Assembly (NCBI RefSeq): GCF_040939455.1
Contig: NC_134112.1
Span: 21,044,501-21,108,500 of the forward strand
DNA length: 64,000 nucleotides
Source of the DNA: Microcebus murinus
Taxonomy: Eukaryota > Chordata > Mammalia > Primates > Cheirogaleidae
Reading direction: 5' to 3'
Positions 1 through 11,761 of the stretch are shown piece after piece. The notes beneath the pieces are model-generated. The model was not told where the DNA came from. It made no database searches and was given only the letters and a program-made list of their open reading frames with translations. The stretch's first letter is position 1; every line of letters begins with the position of its first letter. The position numbers and the translations under genes are program-made.

Positions 1-2479
1 CTGATCAGCTTTAATCACAACTTGGAGTTTAAGAAACCACCTGCTCCTAATTCTCTTATTTTATTTGGATCTAATATGGATGAGCTTTTTTTCTCTATTC
101 TAATGCTTGCTATTTGTTTACTTATGTATGTTCTATGCATACGCTATTTCTAATACGAGATGGGAGAGTTTTTACATAGAGACCCAGATGCCACATAAAC
201 TAAATCAACAAGGACAGTGATGATTGGAGTGTTTCTGTTGACATTAATGGTAATTGAGCCTTCTTACCATCTGACCTCTGGGATTCTCATGAAATGCTCT
301 TTTCATCCTTTCTAATTTCATTCATACCTGCTTTGCTCAGTGCTTGCATTACTCCCTGGCAGAAGGGCCGGGGAGTTAGATTGTCTCTTCTAGGCCACCT
401 TCACTATAAGCAACCTGTGCACCCTTCCAAATGAACTGCACACAAGTACACAAATCTCTGTTGGGGGCATAAATATGGGTCCAAGTGTCCACTCTGAGCC
501 CTCTGACTTGTAACAGACATCACTAATTGATTTTGGTATTTTTTTCTTGCTAAGTCATGGATTTATCCCTAGTACTTCTCCCAACAGAGAATTCCAGGCA
601 AGCAGCACCAGTCAGTTGTCATTTCTCCTTAGGATGAAGCTTTGTGTGCCCTCTCCTGGTCTAAGAACTTACTGTCTCCGAGACAATTATGTGGAACTGG
701 AAAGAATCTGACAATAGGGTTAATTGAGCCTTGACATATGAATGGAAAGAAGCTAGGATTTGGGGAAAGGTGGCACTTCTAACTCCTGTAATTAAGCCAT
801 TTTCCTCTGAGTGGTGACTGGTTCTGATACTGGTCTCCAGGCAAAGAGAAAGAATGTAGTAGGGAGGGATGGGAGTCTAACACCAAGTAAATACTTGCTG
901 ATTTCACTTGAAAAAGCAGGTGCACACTCCAGATAGGTTTGTGTTCATTAAATTGATCTACATGTATTTAATGAACTCAACACTTAATTACAGGGTACAC
1001 AAAAGAAGACAATATCGTCTGATCTCTGCTCAGAAGGGGAATTTCAATGGAATGGAAGCAGACAAAAGGACTTAAGCTACTGGTTTTGGTTCCTCCTTCC
1101 TGCCTCCTCACTTAGAGTAGTCTCAGCTGCTGGAAGCAGCCTTTTGTGGTTCTGTTCCAAGGTCTTTAACAGAGGGAATTCCATAGATAAGGACTCTTTA
1201 ATGTGTGTCTGTGGGTGGAACCTTTTTTTTTTTTTGAGCAGAAACTGAGGTGATAGCACCTGCTGAAGGAGGAGAGGTGGGTGGAACAACTGTATGTGGA
1301 TCTTGCCTGGAGACTAGTGTCCCTAACCAGTCACAACTTAGAGGAAAACAGCTTAATTACCGGAGTTGGAAAATAGGTTATTGTCACTCACAAAATACCC
1401 ATCAGTTGGTACCTAATTTACTCACCAGATATAAGAGCAGATCTTCACTTTGGAATTTGCATGTTTTGTGTTATCTCTGTAGAAGTGGGAAAATTCCAGT
1501 GAGTGTAGTTAGGCTTGGTTTGGAATGAAATTTAAACATTGGCCCTCTTCAACAGAACTTTATCCAAAACATTTCAGCCCATGTGATCCATGTGCAGAAA
1601 ACTAAGTCTGTGACTAGGTCCTTTATCCTTTGATGGATAAAATTTTAAGCCTAACACACTTTGAAGGTATGTGAAGTACATCCCAAAGTTTGGCCAATAA
1701 CAGGTGGAAGCTATCTTGAGGAGCACTGGTCTGTCAGAAGACCTGTAGAAGTCACTTTAAACCTCTGGAACTAAGCTTCCTTGATGAGAAACAGATAAGC
1801 TCTAATAATCTATGCTTTCATTAAATTGAAGGTATTAAAATAGCATACAGCCTTGTGTTTGGTGACATTTGGTTATAGAACAGTCTCTGATACAGGGACT
1901 AACCACTGACATATAATCTTCATATTCTTTACTCTCAGTCTTCCTTCCACATGTGGGTTTTGCATAGAAAAATTTAAGGGCAAGATCAAAGGCAGCTTGT
2001 AGATAGTACCTACCAGGTGGTATGAGTTCCACAAATTACACCTGAAATAAATAAACCAGTGTGTTCACTGAATGAAATAAAAAAAAAAATTAACACCATT
2101 CCAGAAAATATAAGGAAATCTGATGTGACCCACATTCTGAAAAATGTGTTTTGCTACTAGTATAGGTAATTGATATCTTGTTATAAAACAGTTTTCAGAG
2201 AGTTCTCAGGCTGGATATTTCCCACCCACATATGTGTTCATAGTAAAATACCCTACGTCCAACTGTTGATGATTTATAGTATTTTAAAGTCTTCACATTC
2301 ATTGTCTTTTTGCTTTTTGCTTTATAGTATTGGTTGAGCATTTGGTTCATATAAATGGCACGGAGGCAAAGATAATTTCTAAACATAGGAAAAAGTGACA
2401 GTGCAGTCTCACCTGTGAGAGGTATGGGGAGAAATCTGAACTGTTGAACATGCTCAGTTTTGCTTGGCTTTTTGTTCAG
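1..2479 (+). other. PDE1C: intron upstream of the first visible exon (partial)
   Basis: No exon with splice sites and no PDE1C-like coding is visible here. About 1700-1815 resembles a worn MIR core (a run like 'agtcactttaaacctct' followed by 'gatgagaaacagataa'). The rest looks like unique AT-leaning intronic DNA. The short open frames at 1077-1528 and 1835-2503 have no recognisable protein and are treated as chance. Confidence 0.8.
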
Positions 2480-2608
2480 GTCTGATCCGGCTATTCTGTA
2501 CAACGATAGATCTGTACTGGAAAATCACCATTTGAGCGCAGCCTATCGCCTCCTACAAGAGGACGAGGAAATGAATATTTTGGTCAACCTCTCAAAGGAT
2601 GACTGGAG
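2480..2608 (+). CDS. PDE1C: PDE1C exon A: catalytic domain, ENHH region
   Basis: The acceptor is a T-rich tract ending in cag at 2477-2479, and the donor gtaagg starts at 2609. The exon is 129 nt: the last base of an Arg codon, 42 complete codons, and two bases of the next Arg codon. It encodes SDPAILYND, then RSVLENHHLSAAYRLLQ and EDEEMNILVNLSKDDW. The YND..VLENHH motif is conserved across class I phosphodiesterases and packs near the metal site. The HD motif that supplies the first metal ligands must be in the preceding exon, which is not in this window. Phase 1 in and phase 2 out match the next exon exactly. Confidence 0.97.
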
Positions 2609-2716
2609 GTAAGGATGAGACGGGAGAGACACTTGGAGGCCAGGGAAGGAACTGTGAAGATAAATGAATATGGTGCTTTTGAGGCGATAATGCCTTGTTT
2701 AAAATTTTTATTAGCA

Positions 2717-2720
<4 letters not shown>

Positions 2721-2782
<62 letters not shown>
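2721..2782. repeat. (CT)13-(CA)18 compound microsatellite
   Basis: An uninterrupted CT run (2721-2747) passes directly into a CA run ending at 2782. It begins 113 nt downstream of the exon A donor. Open frames across it (SLSLSL/HTHTHT or VCVCVC/ERERER) are repeat artefacts. Confidence 0.98.
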
Positions 2783-2783
<1 letters not shown>

Positions 2784-3261
2784 TCTTTCTCTTGCTTGCT
2801 CATTCTGTCTGTGTATGAGAGAGATTTCTCTCTATATATATTTCGTATTGACACAAATATTCAAATTTATAAATAAAGGCTATAGAATGTTATGATTAGG
2901 TTTCAGCTACTTTATTTTGCTAGCTTTACGTTGCTTTTCTATTAATGAAAAGGGAAATGAAACCAGTTTGAGTCAAATAATTCAGTATCGTGCTAAACAT
3001 TCTCAAGGAAGAAAGTTTGAAAAGCCTCTTCTAACAATGTCCAATTGAGGACAGTTTGGAAATATTCGTTGTTTATTACCTTAGGAAACATGTGTTGCTT
3101 TTATCTGAGCTTCTTAAATCTGAATTTTATGATTTGACATTTGTTTTTTACTCATATTTATTTGGACTTCTTAACAATCATTTGAGATTTTCCGAGAAAA
3201 TTATTTTGACGCTTTAAAAACAAAATCATGGGTACTTAATTCTATTACCTAAGTGACATTG

Positions 3262-3490
3262 TGTGTCTTTGGATTTAGGCACACCTGGGTTTGAACATGG
3301 ACTCAGTCACCTACTAGCTTTATGACACTGAGGAACTCAAACTCTTTATATCTTTAAAAAATTTAATTTCTAGAAAATAGATAACATTTACCCTGCAGTG
3401 GGGTTAGAATGATAATAATGACATCATCCATTTAGAATGCTTGCATACTTCGTGGCACATATAGGAAGCCTGTAAATCATTGTAGCTATA
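3262..3490 (+). repeat. MIR SINE
   Basis: The order of recognisable MIR blocks is kept: 'cctgggtttgaac', 'tcacctactagcttta', a diverged core, 'ataatgacatc' and 'ttcgtggcacatatagg'. It is heavily diverged, as expected for a mammalian-wide ancient SINE. Confidence 0.6.
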
Positions 3491-4299
3491 AATTTAAGTC
3501 AAGGTGTTTCAAAGCTTATAAACAAAATCATCTAAATTCTTGCAAAGTTCAGAATCCAGTGTGACTCATATAGTCCTTCTGTTTTAATTAAACGATCAGC
3601 TTTGTATTGAGTATGTGCTCACTATTCTCAAGGATTCAGAGAAATAAGTCATAGCGAACAATAAATTCGAGAAACTGATTTTCAGTATGAGTGGCTAAGA
3701 GTCCCCATGAAATCATGAACTTCATTCACTCTTTCATTCTACAGCTAGGGTAATGAGGCTGGTGTAGGAAGTACCTAAACCCATAACCACCTGGAGTAAA
3801 CTGGAACATATCAATTCATGCTGGAACACATTGGTACATACCAATGCAACTACCCTTGCTGTTTATCTTTAGCCCTGCATTCTTATTGGGGGTTATTCCC
3901 AAAGTTCTAGCTGTGAATAATTTGAATATTACCTCTGATTACAATGAGTTATAAAATTGAATGATTCAGAAAAACTTAGGTGAATTTAGTATAAAACAAT
4001 GTCAAACTAATCAGTTGAAAATACAGTGAAATCTGTTTATGTGCTAGCCTTATATATTTGTGCTTCTTATTCAGCATTATCTTTATCATCTCGAAGAGAG
4101 AAAAGAAGTAAAAATATTATCTCAAAGAAAGAGTGAAATCATGAAGTACTCAGATATTGAAACATCTTAATTCAGTGGAAACTTCTTTATTGCTGTAGCC
4201 TATGTTTGTTTATAATCAGAGTTGCCATATGTTTAAAATAATTGATTATAAAATGTTTTCTGCAATCCTCATGGTTACCTCAAATCAAAACACCTACAA

Positions 4300-4842
4300 T
4301 TGATACACAAAAAATAAAATGCAAGACAGTAAAATACTGTACCAGAGAAAATCACTTTTAACAAAGGAGGACAGGAGGGAAGAAAGGAAAAGAGGACCAC
4401 AAAACAACCAAAAATCAAATAACAATATGGCAGTCGTAAGTCCTTACCTATCAATAACAACATTGAATGTGAATGGACTAAACTCTCCAATCAAAAAACA
4501 TAGATTAACTGAATGGATAAAGCAATAAGAGACAACTATACCTTGGATGTTGTCTGCAAGAAACCCACTTCTCCTATAACGACACACATACAACTGAAAA
4601 TAAAGGGATGGAAAAAGATATTCCATGTGAATGAAATCCAAAAAAGAACAGCAATGGCTATTTTTGTATCAGATAAAATAGATTTCAAGACAAAAACTGT
4701 AAAAAAGACAAACAAAGTCATTATAAGATGATAAAGAGATCATTTCATCAAGAGGACATAATAATTCTAAATATATATGTACCCAACACTGCAGCACCCA
4801 GATATATAAAGTGAATGTTATCAGAGGTAAAGAGAGAGATAG
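4300..4842 (+). repeat. L1 ORF2 endonuclease-region fragment (first part)
   Basis: The + strand translates, with interruptions, to the start of L1 ORF2p: LSITTLNVNGLNSPIKKHRL followed by TEWIKQ at 4441-4528, then an 'IKGWKKIFHVN..QKRTAMAIFVSDKIDFK' region at 4513-4731. These are endonuclease-domain blocks. Stops and frameshifts make it non-functional. The element stops abruptly at an (AAAT)n run, and its continuation is found at about 6595. Confidence 0.9.
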
Positions 4843-4846
4843 AAAA

Positions 4847-4885
<39 letters not shown>

Positions 4886-4887
4886 AT
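4843..4887. repeat. (AAAT)n microsatellite
   Basis: About ten uninterrupted AAAT/TAAA units sit exactly where the L1 ORF2 fragment breaks off. The run may have grown from an A-rich element tail. Confidence 0.97.
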
Positions 4888-5010
4888 TCCAACTTCACTG
4901 ATATTTTGTTTATAGATGGTCATTGGATTTGTGACCTCAACTAGCATTTAGAGTGTGAAGTTTAGTGGTATTTACCATAAGATAGGACATATCAAAGACA
5001 TTTTTTTTGG

Positions 5011-5145
5011 GTGCAGTGCACACTGTCTGGGGGATGGACACACTTGAAGCTCCGACTTGGGTGGGACAAAGGCAACATATGCAACCCAAACACCTGCACC
5101 CCCATAATATACTGAAATAAAAAAATTAAAAATTAAAAAAAAGAT
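5011..5145 (+). mobile_element. 3' end of a strepsirrhine-type L1
   Basis: The sequence 'gtgcagtgcacactgtctgg' is followed by 'tgcacccccataatatactg', then 'aaataaaa' and an A-rich tail to about 5143. This has the layout of an L1 3' UTR (a short G-rich 'gggtgcag' start, a 'gcaacccaaac' block and a terminal A-tail), in the version I associate with lemurs. It is strongly 5'-truncated. A clean target duplication is not evident. Confidence 0.7.
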
Positions 5146-6594
5146 TTCTATTGTGGTCAGCTCTTTGTATTTTCAATATGTAGAGCTGGCATTTTTATCC
5201 TTAGTAAGGTAAATGAAAAGAGGTTGGAGAACTTTTATAATCCAGTGACTTTAAGAACACAAGATGCTCTGAGAGCAGGACATTTAAATGCATACAGTAA
5301 CTGTTTCTGGTTTCATTTAAGAAGAAACAAGAAGCTCCCTGAGATATTCACAGGTTTTTCTGGAGCTATTTATCACAAATTTCTCCTAGAACATCCTTTC
5401 ATTAAGTACTCAAGTGCTATGTAATCACTCTGAGATGTAACTATCACCTTAAGAGCACATAAAACATATATTGCTCATTCTATGTATAAAATATGCGTTG
5501 TAAGAAACGGAATTTTTCATTAAAATTGCAAATGATCTAATCAGCCGTATGTTAATCTTTTTCTCCTTGGTGCCAAGCACAGATAAAGGATGCCCTCACA
5601 GATTCTAATTTCATCATAATCTGAAGCGAGTTCCTTTCATAGAGTTTAGTCTTCATGGGCATTCGTACAGCTGTTTCCCTCCGACATCTGTCCACTTGCG
5701 GGGTGCTGTGTATTAAGAGTGTGCAGGTATCCGTGACTTGGAGCCCTTGGAGGACCTGCCCGGTCCTCCCTCTCCTGCTGCTTTTCTAGGGGTTAAACTC
5801 CCTCAGAACCATGCTACCCACTTCTCTGATAACCACAGTCTCCAACCGTTCCTACTTGGTGGCTTTCTCATTTTGAAACTTATGTAAAAAATACTATTTT
5901 CCTCTCTCCTGTAGTCAAACAGCTTCCAGAGTGAGAAATGTCTCACTGCTTTTTTTTTTTTTTTTTTTTTTGGAGTACTGGAGCTGGTGGAGAAGCATAG
6001 AGTGTATTTGTTAGTGTTAATGAGGAAGGAAAAAAGAAGATATTTCTTTCCTGATGAGGCCATAGCAGAAAAAAGAAAAAGAAAACAATTAATTTATCCA
6101 TAATCTTTACCAAAGAAGTAAAGTAAAACAGTAATAAACTCAACAATAATGTTATAGTAACTCTTCAGCAGCCTAAGCCTCAATAGCTCAACCGCAACCC
6201 AGGCTCACACGCTGTGAGCTCCAGGAGAACACAGGACTTCTCCTCCCCTGGGTATCCTCGGAAGGTGCTTCTCCACCGGGCACTTGTTAAATGCAGCCTA
6301 GAGGGCCAAAGGAGAATCAAGTGACAATTAACCCCTCGCCTTCTCATGTGGACATTATAGTTTCAGTACCCCAGGCTATCATAATTTATTATTAAATTCT
6401 CATTCTCTAATTTCTTTTTATTCTTCACATGTATTTACATTGTTAATCACTGCACTAGTTTCCTCTGGCTGCTGTAACAAATCACCGCAAACTTAGTGAC
6501 TTGAAACAACATCAGACATTTAAAGGAGAAAAAGGAAGAATGAGAAAGCCCTCTTTCTTTAATCATATGATAAAATAATGAATGAGTAAAAAAC

Positions 6595-7020
6595 AGAGAG
6601 AAAGATAGACTCCAATATAATAATCGTTGGAGACCTCGACACTCTACTTTCAGCATTGGACAGATCATCCAGGCAGAGCATCAACAAAGAAACATTGGAC
6701 TTAATCCACACTGTAGACCAAATGGATGTAGTAAATATTTATAGAACATTTCAGCCGACAGCTGCAGATGCATGTTCTTCTCCTCGGCTCATAGATTGTT
6801 CTCAAGGATAGACCATATGTTAGGCCACAAAACAAGTTTTAAAAATTCAAAAAAAATTGAAATTATACCAAGTATTTTCTCTGACCACAATGGAATAAAA
6901 CTAGAAATCAATAATAAGAAGAATACTGGAAACTATACAAACACATGGAAATTAAATTCAACAATATGCTCCCAAATGACCAGTGGGTCATGAAGAGATT
7001 TAGAAGGAAATTTAAAAAAT
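6595..7020 (+). repeat. L1 ORF2 fragment, continuation of the 4300-4842 copy
   Basis: It begins 'agagagaaagatagactcca', exactly where the first fragment left L1 ORF2. It runs through the endonuclease C-terminal blocks ('cattggacagatcatccagg', 'gaccatatgttaggccac', and the frame at 6772-6993 with FSRIDHMLGHKTSF). The protein is broken. The copy ends before the T-rich Alu monomer at 7052. Confidence 0.9.
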
Positions 7021-7051
7021 TCCTATTTTTAAAAATATTTATTTATTAATT

Positions 7052-7179
7052 TATTTTTTTTTTTAGAGATGGGATCTCGCTCTTACCCAGGCTGTTCTTG
7101 AACTCCTAAGCGAAAGTGATCCCTCTGCCTCTGCCTCCCAGAGTGCTAGGGTTACAGGCATGAGCCACCGTGCCCAGCC
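7052..7179 (-). mobile_element. Alu monomer (FLAM-like), minus strand
   Basis: A T-rich stretch, then 'agagatgggatctcgctctt', 'cccaggctg', 'gcctcccagagtgctagggt' and 'gagccaccgtgcccagcc'. This is the reverse complement of a single Alu left arm with no second arm. It lies between two L1 copies. Confidence 0.8.
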
Positions 7180-7199
7180 TGTTAAAACATTTTTTCAAA

Positions 7200-8180
7200 A
7201 AAATATTACAAGCTTAAATAGTATGTTTTTTGACTACAATGGATTTAAATTAGAAATAAATAAGAATAAGATATTTAGGAAAACCAAATGTTTGAAGATT
7301 AACCAACACACTTCTAAATAATTCATAAGTCAAAAAGTTAATCAAAGAGGAAACTAGAAAATAGTTTAAATTTAATGAAAATGAGAATGTCACATATTAC
7401 AAATTTGTTGAATACCATTAAAGCAGAGTTTAGGGGAAATTTATAGCTATAAATGCATGTATTAGTATGGAAGAAAAAATCCAAACATAATGACTTCAGG
7501 AAGCTAGAAAAAGAAGAGTAAAGTAAACTCAAGGTAGATAGAAGGAAGGAATTAGTAATGATAAGTGAAGAAATCAACAAAATAGAAAACAAACAATAGC
7601 AAAAAATTGACAATGCTAAAATCTATCTCTTTGAAAAAAGCAACAAAATTGGTAAACCTCTAAGTCAACTGATCAGTAAAAAAGGGAGAGAATACAAATC
7701 ACCAACGTCAGATCCTATAGATATCAAATGCATAAGGAAATGTTACAAACAACTTTTTATCTCAACTAATTTTACAACCTTGATGAAATGGACAAATTCC
7801 CTAAAAAGTACAACTTACCAAAACTCATAGAAGATGAAACAGAAAATCTGACTAATACCACGTCTATTAAAGAAATGGAATTTGTCATTTCCACAAAGAA
7901 ATCTCCAAGCTTGGATACTTTCACTGGTGAATTCTATGAAATACACAAAGAAGAAATATATGAATCTTATGCATATTTATTTAGAAAGTGGAGAAAGAAG
8001 AAATGTTTTTCAATTTGTTTTATGAGACATAATTTTGATACCGTACCCTGACAAAAACATCTCAAAAATGAATATTAGAGACCAATATGCCTCATGAACA
8101 TAGATACAACAATCCTTCATAACATATTAACAATTTGAATATAACAGTATATAAAAAGTGTACATCATGACCAGGCAGGG
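7200..8180 (+). repeat. older L1M ORF2, 5' portion of the copy
   Basis: L1M-type ORF2 restarts at the 'gactacaatggatttaaatt' block, a position already covered by the younger copy at about 6890, so this is a separate element. It continues in L1 order through 'aatttatagctataaatgca' and 'gaaatggacaaattccctaa'. The frame at 7788-8051 reads MDKFPKKYNLPKLIEDE, then an EFVISTKKSPSLDTFTGEFY block. It reaches 'tacatcatgaccagg' and is then interrupted by an LTR-like element. Confidence 0.9.
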
Positions 8181-8182
8181 TG

Positions 8183-8640
8183 TGATGGTTAGTTTCATGT
8201 GTCAACTTAACTGGGCCACACTATGTCCAGATATTTGGTTGAATTTTATTCTGGATGGTTCTATGAGGGTGTTTTTGGATGAGATTAGCATATAAATAGA
8301 TGACTGAATAAAGCAGATTGCCCTTCCTTATATGAATGGGCCTCCTGCAAATCAGTCTAAGGCCTAAATAGAACAAAAATGCCGACCCTCCCTTGAGAAG
8401 AGAGAATTCTTTCTGCCTGTCTTTGAACTAAAATACAGGCTTTTCCTGGGGGTTGAGCCTGCTGGTCTTTGTACTGGAACAACACCATCATCTCTCCTGG
8501 ATCTCCAACTTGCTGACTCACCCTGCAGATCTTGGGACTTGTCAATGTCTATAATTACATGAGCCAATTCCTTGTAATAAATCTGTTTGTCTATATGTAT
8601 ATTTCCTATTGGTTTCTCTGGAGAATTCAGTCTAATATGT
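8183..8640 (+). mobile_element. LTR-like interspersed repeat inserted in L1M
   Basis: It starts 'tgatggttagtttcatgtgt', contains 'gtttttggatgagattagca' and 'gagccaattccttgtaataa' (an AATAAA polyadenylation-like signal), and ends near 'ttcagtctaatatg'. A TG start and a late AATAAA suggest a long terminal repeat. It is a familiar medium-reiteration mammalian repeat, but I cannot name the family with certainty. It splits the L1M at 'catgaccagg' / 'gtttatcctagg'. Confidence 0.6.
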
Positions 8641-10910
8641 AGAGTTTATCCTAGGAATGCAAGGTTAATTCAGTATTCAAAAAATAATAAAAATAATTCA
8701 CTATGTTTTAAGAAAAAGAGAAAAGTATATAGTCATTTCAATAGGTGTATAAAGAGCATTTGACAAAATTCAGCACTTATTCATGTAAAAACTCTCAGCA
8801 AACTGGAAACGGAAGGGAATGTCCTCAACTAAGTAAAGAGCGCCTGTGAAAAGTCTATAGCTAACATCAAGCTTAATGGTGAAATATTGAACACTTTTCC
8901 CCTGAGACTGGGAACAAGACAAGGATGCCTGTTCTTACTTTCATCAACATTGGTAGATGTCTATATTAGCAGATAACTTGATTGTCTAAGTAGAAAATCC
9001 TAAGAATCTATAAAGCAGCTACTAGAACTGGCGATGAATCTTGCAAGGTCACAGACTACAAGGTTGGTGTAAAAAAAAATTATAGACTAGCAATAAACCA
9101 TTGGAAAATGAAATTTAAAAATTCCTTTATAATACTACAAAAACTAAAAAACACTTAATAATTTTTTTTTTTAAAAAGTGCAACTTTTTTTCACTACTAA
9201 CTACAGAAAATTTCTGATTAAAGAGGACCTAAATAAATTAAGAGATATGCTGTCATCATGTAGTGGAAGACTTACTATTGTAAAGCTATGAAAATCTTCC
9301 AAAATTTATCATAGATTCAATATAACCACAATCAAAATTCTGGCAGAATGATGTTAGAAATTGCCAAAGTTATTAAAAAATGTACATAGAAATATAAACC
9401 CAAACAATTTTTATAATAAAAAAAGAGCAAGGTTAAAGGTCTCACACTACTTGACTTCAAAGCAAACTATTAAGTTACAGTAATCATGACAGTATTTTAT
9501 TGGCGAAAAGATAGACATACAAATCCATGGAACAGAACTGAAAGTTTTGAAATTGACTCATCAGTTGATTTATGGCAAAGATGCCTACTCAATTCAATGG
9601 GGTTAGGAAAATATTTTCAACAAATAGTGTTGGAACAATTGGATATCCATATGGAAAAGAATAACTTTGACCCTTATCTCACACCATACTTAAAAATTAA
9701 CTCAAAATTGGTCGTAGACTTAAACATAAAAGCTAAAAGGGCAAGACTTCAGAGGAAAACAGCAAAATCCTTGTGGGTAGGTGGCAATATCCCAGGACAT
9801 AAAAAGCAGGAAGCATTTTTAAAAATGATGAATTTAACTTTATTAAAATTAAAACCTTATGCTCTTTGGAAGACATTGGGGGGGAAGCAAGTCAAGAAAT
9901 TGGAGAAATTATTTACAACACATATACTAATATCTTACATAGGGTTTGTATGTAGACTGTATAACGTACTTTTACAACTCAATAAGAAGACAAACAAGCT
10001 GATTTTAAAAAGGGAAAGTTTTGAAACAACATTTTCCTAAAAAATAGATATACATAAGGACATGAAAAGGTGGGTGCCTGACATCAGCAGTCATCAAAGA
10101 AATGCAAATTAAAACCATAGTGAGATGCCATTACTCATTCATCATCCATCAGAAGAATGGCTGAAATTAGAAGTTGACAAGAGTAGGCAAAGAAAAGCTA
10201 GAAACTTCATATACTGGTGGTCAAAATAAAAACTGATACGACTACTGTGAAAAATGTTTGGCAGTTTCTTATAAAGTTAAACATTCAGCTATCTTGTAAA
10301 CCAGATGTTCTACTTCTAGGTGTTTTCCCCAGAGAAATGAAAACATACGTCCACACAAAGACCTGTGCATGAATGCTCATAGCAGCTTTAATCACAATAG
10401 CCCCAAACTAGAATCTAATAACTCTAATGTCCATCATCTGGTAAATGGATAACAAATTGTGGTAAACACACAGAATAGAACACACTCAGCAATAAAAGAG
10501 AATGAACTGTCGATGAACTACCACATGAGCAGATCAAGACTCATTATGCTGAGTAAAGGAAGTCAGAAACGAGTACATTTTGCATTTTATATGTGTGTGT
10601 GTACGCACATGGGAACATATGTGTGTGTATATATATAGTGTCTAATATATATTATATATGTATGGGCACCTATATACCTACACATACACATATATATGTA
10701 TATAAAACTAGAAAATGCAAACTATTCTAGAGAGGCAAACAGATCAGAGTTTGCCTAGGGCTTGGTTTGAGGGTGATAGAAATATTTGGTATCATGATTG
10801 CAGTGGTATTTTTAAAAGCTTATTCAATTGTTAAAACTCATTGAATTGTACAATTTATATGGAAGCAATTTATTCTATGTAAATTATACTTCAATAAAGT
10901 TGTTAGAGAC
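8641..10910 (+). repeat. older L1M ORF2 3' portion and 3' UTR
   Basis: It resumes with 'gtttatcctaggaatgcaag' and follows L1 ORF2 order through the reverse transcriptase region ('acttaatggtgaaatattga', 'acaaggatgcctgttctt'). The longest intact piece is a 184-codon frame at 9486-10040 with WNRTESFEIDSSVDLWQ, LEQLDIHM and LKLKPYALWKT blocks, the ORF2p C-terminal part. The 3' UTR-type end has 'tattctatgtaaattatact' then 'tcaataaag' at about 10900. A TG/TA-rich run at 10590-10700 interrupts it. Many stops make it dead. Confidence 0.9.
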
Positions 10911-10914
10911 AGCA

Positions 10915-11275
10915 AAAAGATCAGTGGTTGGCAGGGTTTGGGGGAAGGGAGAGAGGGTGAATAGGGGGTGCACAGGGGATTTTAGGGTGCTGGAATTGTT
11001 CCATATGATACTGTAGTGGTAGATACATGCCGTTATGCATTTGTCAAAACCAGTAGAACTGTGCAACATGGGACAATGTAAACTATGGATTGTAGTTACT
11101 ATAATGTATCAGTATTGGTTTATCAATTGTAATAAATGCACCACATTAATGCAAGATGTGAAAAATAAGAAAACCTGTGCAGAGAGAGGGTGTCTGGGAA
11201 CTCTCTATACTATCTGCTTAGTATTTCTGTAAACCTAAAACTGTTCTAGAAAATACAGTCTATTTTTTAAAAAAA
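10915..11275 (+). repeat. second L1M-type 3' end
   Basis: It restarts at the same kind of 3' UTR block ('agatcagtggttggcaggg') immediately after the previous L1 end. It continues to 'atgtaaactatggattgtag', 'gtttatcaattgtaataaat', 'aaacctaaaactgttctaga' and an A-rich end. It is therefore a separate 5'-truncated L1M copy abutting the first. Confidence 0.8.
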
Positions 11276-11659
11276 GATGGAACACCTATACCCAAAGTGG
11301 AATATGGACTATAAGCCTACCTCCTACGATTGTTTTCAAGTTAATTCTTTCTTAAAACTCTGAATCCAGTTGAGAAGGAAGAGTTTTTGTACACTTTTCA
11401 CTTTGACTGGAATTTTCCTGTGTGAGTTAATTTTCCAAATTATATGTATATCCCATGTATCACATTCCTAATAAATGGTTTCCTTAGTCCTTAACCTTCA
11501 TTTATTCCTTTTAAAAACAAGCTCACCTAAAAGATTCAAATTAGATTAGATATGTCAGAAATAATTAACTGACTTTGATTAGAAGTGGCAAAAAAATAAA
11601 CTAATTTTTACTTTCCATTTTTCACTTCCACCTTTTTTCTCCACGGGTGTTCCTAAAAG

Positions 11660-11761
11660 GGAGTTCCGAACCTTGGTAATTGAGATGGTGATGGCCACAG
11701 ATATGTCTTGTCACTTTCAACAAATCAAAGCCATGAAGACTGCTCTGCAGCAGCCAGAAGC
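11660..11761 (+). CDS. PDE1C: PDE1C exon B: catalytic domain helix, ATDMSCH
   Basis: The acceptor ends 'ctaaaag' at 11659 with a weakish pyrimidine tract, and the consensus donor gtaagt starts at 11762. The exon is 102 nt: one base completing Arg, 33 codons, and two bases of an Ala codon. It encodes EFRTLVIEMVMATDMSCHF then QQIKAMKTALQQPE. The ATDMS.H motif is conserved in class I phosphodiesterases and belongs to the helices around the bimetal centre. Phases match exons A and C. Confidence 0.97.

Larger units (their letters stand above)
2609..11659 (+). other. PDE1C: intron between exons A and B (9.05 kb)
   Basis: This intron is largely repeats, which are listed separately: a CT/CA microsatellite, a MIR, two L1 bodies, an Alu monomer, an LTR-like element and L1 3' ends. 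The 3490-4290, 5150-6440 and 11280-11640 stretches show nothing I can assign. The exceptions are a T22 run at about 5950-5971 and, at 6449-6515, a short piece of an interspersed repeat with the motif 'ctggctgctgtaacaaat'. Confidence 0.85.

Noticed and set aside
2592..2895. Frames with SLSLSL/HTHTHT and VCVC/ERER
   Set aside because: They are translations of the CT/CA microsatellite.
9486..10040. 184-codon frame as a possible host gene
   Set aside because: It is the C-terminal part of L1 ORF2 in a dead L1M copy with L1 sequence on both sides.
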